A DNA stretch of 64,000 nt from Nilaparvata lugens (Eukaryota; Arthropoda; Insecta; Hemiptera; Delphacidae), in NCBI RefSeq assembly GCF_014356525.2, contig NC_052507.1:45016022-45080021 (forward strand), written 5' to 3'. This document shows, piece after piece, positions 55,493 through 64,000 of the stretch. The notes under the pieces are model-generated. The model had not been told where the DNA came from. It saw nothing but the letters and a program-made list of their open reading frames with translations, and made no database searches. Each line of letters starts with the position of its first letter. The first letter of the stretch is position 1. The translations under genes were made by a program, and so were the position numbers.

Positions 55493-56815
55493 TTAACCCT
55501 AGATTACTTATGTGAAATTATTGTTACACAATCACTTAAGTGTCGTAAATTTTACTACTACTTATTATTTTTGTTTTAACTACACTTCAAATTGATTTTC
55601 TCCTATTTGTTCTACCACAACTTTGTTTGAGTACTCTTTGTGGTTGAAGAACAACTAATTTTCACACTTAGAACCCTATTACTTTTGTTCATATAATTAA
55701 ACATATAGTGAACCTACATATTCAAAAATTTCAAAAACAGGATAATTGAGTTGGGCAAAAAGTAATTTAAAAATGTTTTTTATTGAATGATATGCATTGG
55801 AATATAAAGTACAAAAGTTATAAAACAATATTTATTACATTATAAGGAGTTCTCACCTTGCTATTGTAATCAGGGTGCATACTTGAAAATTTTGTATAAA
55901 ACTTATTTGTCACACTCCACACAGCAGATTGCTCGATGTTGACCACATATTGGGTTGTTGCAGTGACCACAGTAAGTTGTTGTCATGCGTCGTAGAGCTG
56001 CTGGGCAGTAGAAGCACGATCTTCGTGGCCCTGGTCCTTGTGGCATCTCTGGGGTCATCGGTATTCCAAGAATTTCACAAATCTGCATTCTTGTGTTTCT
56101 TCTCAGGTTGGGTGTTTGAAGACGGGTTCTCATGTGTGGTTCAGTTAGTTGTTGGCAAAGTTCCTTCATGAAGGATTTCCTATTCATTGGCTTATTACCC
56201 AAACGGATGTTGTTCATGCAGTAAATCACATATGAGTTCACAAATGCAATGTTCATTATGCCGTAAAACACACAAAGCGGCCAATGACGTGTTTTCCTGC
56301 TGCAGGACATATCCCCACACATCTTATCAAGAGTGTCCACCGCCCCTTTTGTAGAATTGTAAGTATGAATAATTTCTGGTTTCTTGGTATCCGGGTTCAA
56401 ATTCATTCCAGAGTGCATGGTAGATAGGAGAACTACGACCTTATTGGCTTTTGGTTTGTAGGAGACCAAAGTTTCCTCTTTATCGAAAAGGAACATGGAA
56501 GATCCCACTGGCCTTTCTTTCTTGTTGCCAAGATCCTTTGGAACACCTTTTCTATTCAGACGGATTGTTCCCACTATGGTTAGATTGTAAGGCGGTTTCA
56601 ACAGCTCATCAGCAAGTGGTATATTTGTAAACCAATTGTCAGTGGTTACACTCCTATTGGACCCATGAATGCTCTTAGTCACAGTTTTTACGAAATAATC
56701 AGCTGCAGCTTGGCCTTCAGTTGGAGTTTTCTTACCTAAATATGGTGTGCCATCGACCATATAATATGTAGTGGTGTCACAGCAAAGCACAAAATTTCCA
56801 TCATTACCTGAAGCC
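55493..56815 (-). mobile_element. piggyBac-family element, 5' half missing
   Basis: The left end begins TTAACCCTAGATTAC at 55493, the classic piggyBac terminus with its TTAA target. The transposase lies inside on the minus strand. At the other side there is no matching terminus: the sequence switches at about 56815 to a Polinton capsid remnant. The transposase amino half and the 5' terminal repeat are therefore lost, through deletion or rearrangement. Confidence 0.75.
55903..56815 (-). pseudogene. piggyBac transposase, carboxy-terminal part
   Basis: About 300 codons. Visible are the second catalytic Asp region (TTDNWFTNIPLADELL), the region with KGAVDTLDKMCGDMSCSRKT holding the third Asp, and a Cys/His-rich carboxy-terminal domain (FYCPAALRR, YCGHCNNPICGQH) that binds the terminal repeats. 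The usual protein is about 550-600 residues. The first catalytic Asp and the amino end are missing. The frame upstream of about 56815 reads into capsid DNA antisense and is not transposase. Confidence 0.85.
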
Positions 56816-57295
56816 ACCACACAACAATGGACAGTGAAAACAGCATCACAAATGGAAAAGCCTAGATTCATTATTCTTGGATTTCAAAGAGATAAGAAAA
56901 ATAGTATAGTTGAAAATATGTCAAACTTTGATTTTTGTAAACTCAACAATATTTGCTTGTATTTGAATGCACAATACTTCCCCTATGATAGTATAATGGG
57001 TAATAAACACTTGTTGTATCATATGTTCTCGGATTTCCAACATTCATACTATCCTCATAGACAACATGATAGCTATATATCAATAGACTATGATACATTT
57101 GATAAGTACACACCATTAATTGTTATAGACTGCAGCAGACAAAATGAATTATTAAAATCTGGAGCAATAGATGTGAAATTAACATTTGATTCAACAGAAA
57201 ATTTCAAACCAAAAACAACTGCCTATTGCTTAATTCTCTATGATAATATCTATGAATACACACCATTGAGTGGCATGGTTAGGAAAGTAATGTGA
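56816..57295 (+). pseudogene. carboxy-terminal part of a Polinton double-jelly-roll-like capsid protein
   Basis: From about 56816 the plus strand encodes roughly 155 residues to TGA at 57293-57295. Recognisable pieces are EKPRFIILGFQRDKK, NNICLYLNAQYFPYD and, near the end, LLKSGAIDVKLTFDS and AYCLILYDNIYEYTPLSG. This pattern (GFQ..., YLN...YPY..., then a strand pair ending in a P-L-S/T-G) is what I remember from insect Polinton major capsid proteins. The amino three-quarters are missing at the piggyBac junction. It converges on PolB, whose stop is 380 bp away. Confidence 0.55.
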
Positions 57296-57675
57296 AGTTA
57301 AAATTCTAGATAGAGATTAGAATAAATCTCAATAATAAAATTATCTACTCTTAAAATCATTATAGAATATATTTCAGTATTCCATATATGTACACAAATA
57401 CAAACTATACAACCATAATAAACATAATAAATTCATTGATTCTAATTATTAGAATATTCAAGAAAAAAATCATACAATGTTTTTATGTCACTTGATATTA
57501 TAAACAAACTCAAATTTAATAATATATACAAATTATACAACAATATTCACTGATAAAAATCAAAAGTTGAAGTAAAAAAATCTTATATTCTAAAATAGCA
57601 AAGATCTTAGAGCTAGAAAAAAAAATTGTATTAATATAGAATCTAGAAAATCATTTTTTTTTCATATATACTTTC
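57296..57675. other. convergent intergenic region
   Basis: AT-rich DNA between the convergent ends of the capsid remnant and PolB. No frame seen. Confidence 0.6.
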
Positions 57676-60498
57676 TCAATGATCATCATCAACATGTTTC
57701 CTCTTCCTACTCTCTATATCTTTATGTCCAAAAGCCAAGGTACTTATCCCATCATTTTCCAAAAATCTTTTATTATCATGTTGTGATAAAGCTAACTTCT
57801 CTCTTTTCACAGTAGTTACTGTGTGAAGATTACTTTCAATTGAATAAAACTTTACAACTTTTGTCTTTCCCTGAAATAAGCAATCTTTATATAATTTGAA
57901 ACTTAATTGCTTTTCCTGAGCACTTTTTGTTATACCCTTCGCTACCTTCTTTTCTTCTGTATTATCAGATAATATGAATGAATACATTTTCGGTTTCAAA
58001 CCAACAAATTCAGATATTATTAGCCCTCCCAGCTCATCTTTAAATTTCCCTATAATTTTATTATTTTTATCACTATAGCACATATGATTTCTTTTATAGT
58101 TTGATGTGTCAAATATATCTCCATGTATCTTAATCTTTTCATAAATGCCAGCACACTCTATTGAATATATGAAACTATCTGTATCTGACATTAAAACTTT
58201 AGATTCGTTCAGAAATATTTTTTTAATATAGTTATAATAGAAATCAAACATGACTGCTTTACTTTCCTCTAGTATTACCATTCCAACATTTGGTTTATTT
58301 AACACTATCTCAACTTTATTTAAAGTTACTCCAACAATATTTTCTCCAAATAAATGCCAGTTTTTGGTTCTTGGTTTTGAAATGAGTTTGTATAGTCTTT
58401 TTTCATCAGTTACAATTTCAAAATCAGAATGTTTTTTCACATTCATTAAAGTTTGTCCATATATACTATTATTCATTAGTTTATAAAGATTACATTCGTG
58501 AAAGTCATTACGTGCATTTCTTCTTAATTGAGTATTCAAGTTTATAAATGGTTCCAACCATTTAGATTGTAGAAATTTAATCCCTCTATGAATTCTCTTG
58601 AGCTTCATGTCAAGTCTTAGGTATAGCTTCAAATTATTAATATGTATTATGTATTTCTCTTTATCTTTCAAAGTAGTCAACAACTTCTCAGTTTTTCCAT
58701 TTGGTGGTTTTTCTTTCACTGGTGCTAAAGGATAGTCATTATGACTGTTATGAAGATGTCTTGGGTATTCAAGATCTACTTCCAATACATATCCTACATT
58801 ACTTTGATCTTGTTCTACATTGAATTCTTGAATTTCTGCTTCTGTCATCCATTCAAAATTTGAATGTGGTATATTACAACACATTCCCACAGCATAAAGA
58901 TTATTACAGTCTCAATAGATAATATATGTTTCTGGCTCATTTATCTTGAAATCATTCATATACCTATTATTGGCTTTTGCATAGCAGTATGGAATAATAC
59001 TAATTCCACCCCTAATTCCTTTTTCAAAGAATAAATACTGATCAGGATCAGAAATTAATTGCAATTCTACTTTTGTGTATTTCAACATAGCAGACCAGGA
59101 AAAGTGAGGGAGAGAGTAGCAATGTGCTACATCCATGTTGTATGTATTCATGAACGTTTTCCTAAAGTTTTCAAAAACATCAGCAAGGAGAAGAATATCT
59201 ATTTTCAAATAAAAATCATGGAATTGTGCAAGATTCTCTATTTTGAAAACTTCCCATAATGTTTTTGCATGCTCATACTCTTCTACAGTTGTATTTTTGT
59301 CACCTATAGAACTATAGAACTTATCAATAGTTGGTAATTTAGTTTCAAGGAATTTTTGAAAATTGTTCATATATTCATATGGATACTATTGTTTTTTTCT
59401 TAGTAGATCAATTTTATTTGGAGGGTAATGTTGTTGAAGTAGCTTGAACTCAGAATTTATAGCAACTAATTTATCAAGAGAAGAATGTAGAAAATTCAAT
59501 GAGTCTATAAATCTTAATGTTTTATTCAATGTCATTGTCATTATTTTCTCACAACTTTTTGCAATAGTGCTAATTTTTTTCTATAATTTCCAAGAGATTT
59601 CAAAATGAAATGCATATCATATCCAGTTGGATTGTGGAAAATTACTGGTATGAATTTTACTCTTTTTGTATTTAAATTACAAGTATTATGTGCAGCATCA
59701 ATAAACTTTCCTGTTGAGTGAGAGTGATGTCTGACCCTATCAATGAAATCTATTGGTTTTGTACATAAACAACAAGATTTTTTTTGTAAATATGTCTTTT
59801 CATCTTCTGTAGTGAAATTCATATCAATAATAGTTTGCAATTTCTTCTTCAATATAACACTATGTGTTTCTAATTCATCTATGAAATTATCAATCAATTT
59901 CTCAGATTCCTCCAAGCTATTGGCCCTAACAATTTTTGGACCACAATATATCTCTCCCTCTTCATCTATTATCAAATAACCATAACCACAAGGTTTGTGA
60001 ATATTATCAATAATCATACATTCAAAATCTGTATATATAATGTATGGAACTTTGAGAGTGTAACTATAATTCGAGAATTTCAAAATCCTCTTGTGGCATT
60101 CTAACTCTTTGACATTTATTCAATAAACATAACTCTAGATGTTTTTCTAAATTAGCAAGAGCATTTGTCTTTGTGAATCTATGTAAACAATAGGGACATA
60201 TCTCAACTTTTCCATGATGTTCTGTTTGATCAGACAACAATCTTGATAAATTCTTCACTAGAATATAATGCTGTCTTTTTAGGAAAAGAAGAGTTATTGT
60301 ATGCTTCCTTCCTCTATTCTTTGATGTGAATATGGGATATATAATATCCTTCTCATCCTCATAACTCAACACATTAATACAAATATCTTTGTTGAAACTC
60401 TCAAATTTTGGAATTTTTTCTATTTTTACAGGGAATTCCAAATCCTCAACATTGGCTAGATGTGAATATTTTTGTAGATTTGAAACTTTATTGTACAC
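57676..60498 (-). pseudogene. protein-primed DNA polymerase B of Polinton copy B
   Basis: Four successive minus-strand frames make up a nearly complete family B polymerase. Frame 60498-60064 holds an amino-terminal region with a C2H2-like finger (ICPYCLHRF...H...C). Frame 60083-59541 holds exonuclease motif I (IYTDFECM) and motif II (HNPTGYDMHF). Frame 59370-58912 holds exonuclease motif III (YLKIDILLLADVFENF). Motif A, DCNNLYAVGM, lies at about 58880-58910. Frame 58890-57676 holds motif B (KLMNNSIYGQT), motif C (SDTDSF) and a basic carboxy end. Lesions: frameshifts near 60070 and 59540, a stop near 59390, and a stop (TGA) at about 58913 one residue before motif A. Such few lesions indicate recent death. 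The initial domain is absent here and may be the piece at 54479. Confidence 0.9.
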
Positions 60499-60720
60499 AG
60501 TATAGTTTATTCGAATTCTGGGAGTACAGATGGGACTATTGTTTCCTCTTCACCTCACACCGGATATCAATCTGTAACCAGTGGAGGTATTCTATAAACA
60601 TCTTCACCTCACACCGGATATCAAATTATGTCGCCGAGAAATTCTTCATACCATGACGAAGTTAATCTTCATGGCACAACGTGGACTATTAATTACAAAG
60701 AACTAAAATAAAGTTTAGAT
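60499..60720. repeat. short direct repeat
   Basis: CTTCACCTCACACCGGATATCAA occurs twice about 55 bp apart (near 60547 and 60602), followed by a small hairpin (CCATGACGAAGTTAATCTTCATGG). It marks the end of recognisable Polinton coding DNA. Confidence 0.6.
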
Positions 60721-62423
60721 CTTCAAGAACTTAGAACTAACTGAAGCTCTTACTTCTTATCCTCACTTCTTTCTTATCTTACTTCTTAGACATGAGGTTC
60801 GAAAGACACTCTTGCAGTCTATCCCACCGTTGTGCACCAATGTGAACGGCAGAGAGTTTCTCCTCTCCTGTAAAATTTACTGACATTATACTACTATTAA
60901 AAATCTATTTGAATCTGTGATTAGTTGGGAGCTTACAGTGGATTCGTTCATCCAAATGCACAGATTCTCAGCAATATTCAATCGTCACCTATTTTAGCAA
61001 CTAATAACTATGAGCTAGGAACTGCAATGGAAAATACTTTAAGAATTTTACCTCAGGTTTAGACCTGATACACGAAAAACAACTGCAATAATACCAACTC
61101 AATTTCACACTATCACAATTGATTGGCTTCTTATTATATAGAATTCATTTATTAGATTGGCTTCTTAACACTAATTCTATTTCCTATTCTAAGAGCAAAG
61201 CGAAGTTCTAGTTGATGGTAGTTTTAAATAATTGTGAATGTTATTCTCGTGGATGTCGATTCTAGAGAGCTATAGTGTATTATCTTGAATCTTCGACCAT
61301 GTATAGATGGCCCAATACATCCTATACATTGTCGAAATTTAAATTACCACACTTATGATTCCCGTCTGTCATGGATCAGTAGCCTCTCCACCATATTTTT
61401 GTGTATTGTTAAGTATATTAAAGTATTATCATGTGTAGGCTATTAAAGTTTTATAAAGTGTTCTAAATGATAAGATACTGAAGTATTGAAGTAATGATTT
61501 TCACAACACATCAAGATCATTATAAAACTTGCTTTACTTGGTTGACCCCTTACCCTCACCCCAATTGATTCAGAAAAAAAAATTAGCTTCTACACACACT
61601 CCCCCCCCATCTATACAAATTTTCGTCAGTCATACTACATCACTAGCTTTTTTGGGACCCCCACACAAGAAATTTATTGATTTAGAGAGAACCCAAGAAT
61701 TTCAAGAACGCATAGATGGGGGAGGGGGTTAGTAACCCCACGAAATTTGAATTGCAGTGAAACCTAAGTATCTTATAGGCCCTATCCAAAACGATTTCAA
61801 GTACAAGCTTGGTCAAAAGTATAAACTTCAGTGAATCATCTTGAATGGAAATCGGTATTCAAAAGTCTGTATTCAATACTCTGTATCTTGAAAGGCTTAA
61901 AATTTTTCTGTATCTTTGAAAGTCTTACTTTCTCATTCAAAAATTGAAGAAAACTTGAAAAGACAAAGATATCGAAATATTGATATTTTAATCTATTGCA
62001 GCAGTCATCATAATATGATTATGAATATGAATTTCAATATTATGTGTAAGCTCTAATTACTAATGTTAAAATTCAAAATCTCTCATATAATTATATTTTA
62101 ATTAATAATTAACTGAAGAGTTGATGGAGAATTTGGAATAACAAAAGAAATGCAATTGCGAATATTTAATTGCAAAATCATCATGGAACTTCATGGAGCA
62201 TAACCTTGGATTATTGTCATGATAATAGATTGCAACATGTGTTTCATTTTATATCATTGAAAGTCTTCTTCCTCTTGATTTTGAGTGAACATTCCAAATC
62301 AATAGAATATCATTCAAAAGGACATTGAAAATACTGATGATGATGTAATCTAAGTCGAAATTATGTTCTATCATGTTAGTCTATAATATCTATAGTATCT
62401 ATTGATATAGTATCTATCTATCG
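60721..62423. other. no gene seen
   Basis: AT-rich DNA with C-rich runs at 61540-61620 and a G run near 61720. I found no terminal inverted repeat of Polinton copy B here. Confidence 0.45.
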
Positions 62424-63025
62424 ATCACAACTCAATGTGAAGCATTGAATCTATAGAAAGGAACAAATTAAAAGATTGAAATTATTGTTATGATAACACG
62501 GGTGAACACACCCTCCCCCCCACTGAATTAAGAAACTCTCACCCCCCCATGTATTATGCATCCCCTGGGCACCCTTGAAAATAATAATCATCCGTTGTAG
62601 AAGAATGGTGTGAATTTGAATACAGTTGCTCCACATTGATTTGAAAGGTTAGTGTGAGGAATTAAAAAATAAGTTGGTTGAGACCCTCAACTTGACCCTT
62701 AATTTGAAATGAAATATAAAACTAATAATTGCTAATATGATCAATAAACTAATCAATCAATCTCCAAATAAAAATGTTATATTGTTTAAATTTCACCAGA
62801 TGATATCAAGTAGAAATATTGAACTCAACTTCCTATGCATTACTGTATCAACTCGAAATAAGTTGATATTTACCTTAAAAATAATTATTTAGCCTTAAAA
62901 ATCGATTTAATGAATGGTAAGGTGGGGAGAAATGCCATAGTAATTTATTAATTCATCAAATGAATATTGATTGTTTATAGTTCACTTCTAATAGATAATT
63001 CCCCTAGAGTAAAAACATAAAAGCT
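62424..63025. repeat. left arm of terminal inverted repeat
   Basis: Pairs with 63401-64000 in reverse orientation at high identity by eye, with only scattered differences: AGGTGGGGAGAAATGCCATA against TATGGCATTTCTTCCCACCT, and ACAACTCAATGTGAAGCATT against its complement at the window end. It includes C/G runs. No gene seen. Confidence 0.88.
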
Positions 63026-63400
63026 GTTTTATCACCGGTGAACCGAAATATTCTTAGTATGAAATAGTCTTAGTATGCTACGTCATTTTGACGTCACCGG
63101 GCATGCGCAGATGGCCGAAATAGAAATAGTAGTCATGCGCACTGGACGAAATATTCTTAGTATAATGACGTCATCAATGACGTCATTGCGCATGCGCTGT
63201 ACAGTTCTACACCATCACAGTAACAACTTAATGCTCACGCACGCGAGTCCGCGTGATCAGTGTTACCAACAATAGAAACTCTAAACTATAATTTCCCTAT
63301 GGATTCCTACAGCAAGATTTCTTCCCTAGCAATAGCTTGGCTCAACATCATCTTGGCTCAAGATCATTACTGTAGTAACTCAAAAAAGCTGTACTCAAAA
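63026..63400. promoter_or_regulatory. spacer of inverted repeat with CRE-like and NRF-1-like sites
   Basis: The spacer is less AT-rich than its surroundings. It contains three perfect TGACGTCA octamers (63089-63096, 63166-63173, 63178-63185) and a TGCGCATGCGC (63187-63197), with further GCATGCGC-type sites near 63101 and 63134. The phrase ATATTCTTAGTAT occurs twice. TGACGTCA binds CREB/ATF factors and GCGCATGCGC binds NRF-1 in animals. Regulatory function here is inferred only from site density. Confidence 0.45.
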
Positions 63401-64000
63401 AGCTCTTATGTTTCTACTCTAGGGGAATTATCTATTAGAAGTGAACTATAAACAATCAATATTCATTTGATGAATTAATAGATTACTATGGCATTTCTTC
63501 CCACCTTACCATTCATCAAATCGATTTTTAAGGCTAAATAGTTTTTTTTAAGGAAAATATCAACTTATTTCGAGTTGATACAGTAATGCATAGGAAGTTG
63601 AGTTCAATTTTTCTACTTGATATCATCTGGTGAAATTTAAACAATATAACATTTTTATTTGGAGATTGATTAATTAGTTTATTGATCATATTAGCAATTA
63701 TTAGTTTTATATTTCATTTCAAATTAAGGGTCAAGTTGAGGGTCTCAACCAACTTATTTTTTAATTCCTCACACTAACCTTTCAAATCAATGTGGAACGA
63801 CTGTATTCAAATTCACACCATTCTTCTTCAACGGATGATTATTATTTTCAAGGGTGCCCAGGGGATGCATATTACATGGGGGGGGGGAGAGTTTCTTAAT
63901 TCAGTGGGGGGAGGGTGCGTTCACCTGTGTTATCATAACAATAATTTCAATCTTTTAATTTGTTCCTTTCAATAGCTTCAATGCTTCACATTGAGTTGTT
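63401..64000. repeat. right arm of terminal inverted repeat (continues past the window)
   Basis: Reverse complement of 62424-63025. The pairing still holds at base 64000, so the right arm extends beyond the window. Confidence 0.88.

Noticed and set aside
56771..56815. Extension of the capsid fragment upstream to 56771
   Set aside because: Those codons are the antisense of piggyBac transposase sequence, so the fragment is started at about 56816.
41500..61500. Terminal inverted repeats of Polinton copy B
   Set aside because: I looked for matching ends around 41.5-41.9 kb and 60.5-61.5 kb and found none. The arms at 62.4-64.0 kb are an independent foldback with no counterpart on the left.

Overview
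The window is AT-rich eukaryotic nuclear DNA made almost entirely of transposable elements and virus-derived DNA, with one 100-base assembly gap (28556-28655). I see no intact host gene. The combination of errantivirus-like elements with an F-type envelope, Polinton/adintovirus remains, piggyBac, Jockey/CR1- and R1-like LINEs, a mariner-like MITE and (TTGAA)n or (GATT)n LINE tails points to an insect. A planthopper or another hemipteran is my best guess, from memory of repeat tails rather than from any search.

Layout. 1-3.8 kb: mostly empty, with a possible terminal exon, a possible pseudogene and a 182-bp MITE. 3.9-11.5 kb: an old Polinton (copy A), with integrase tail, packaging ATPase, acidic DUF8207-like protein and a coiled-coil 'FGG' protein, invaded by a LINE at its left edge and by repeat Y. 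11.5-14.8 kb: tandem repeats, a LINE 3' end, two converging halves of a gag gene and an unrecognised coding remnant. 15-28.5 kb: two inverted copies of repeat Y flank errantivirus-like element 1 (16467-26155), which has a ruined gag/pol but an intact 597-codon env. 28.7-34.8 kb: a large nested foldback whose loop is a minisatellite of tetraloop-hairpin units. 34.5-36.5 kb: an R1-like LINE on the minus strand. 36.75-38.45 kb: a truncated env of the same retroelement family (copy 3). 38.5-41.5 kb: low-complexity DNA, G-rich duplications and a second block of the hairpin minisatellite.

41.9-60.5 kb is the richest part: a younger Polinton/adintovirus-like element (copy B). It carries small FGR-motif proteins, a DDE integrase with chromodomain, a packaging ATPase, a DUF8207-like gene, a PolB amino-terminal-like piece, a parvovirus-type phospholipase A2 protein, the carboxy end of a probable double-jelly-roll capsid protein, and a protein-primed DNA polymerase B on the other strand. 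Errantivirus-like element 2 (44435-53380, minus strand, two near-identical LTRs, 4-bp target duplication CTAT) sits inside the DUF8207-like gene. A piggyBac element lacking its 5' half is joined to the capsid remnant.

60.5-64 kb: gene-free DNA ending in an inverted repeat with arms of at least 600 bp. Its 375-bp spacer carries three TGACGTCA sites and a TGCGCATGCGC site.

How the parts relate: in the Polinton, integrase would insert the element, PolB copy it, ATPase package it, and capsid and PLA2 proteins build and deliver the particle. Most of these genes now carry lesions. The retroelements supply gag, traces of protease and integrase, and env, but no reverse transcriptase was seen in either copy, so they would need help in trans. 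The two elements share a near-identical 3' half yet carry clearly different gag modules, which suggests recombination between co-packaged genomes.
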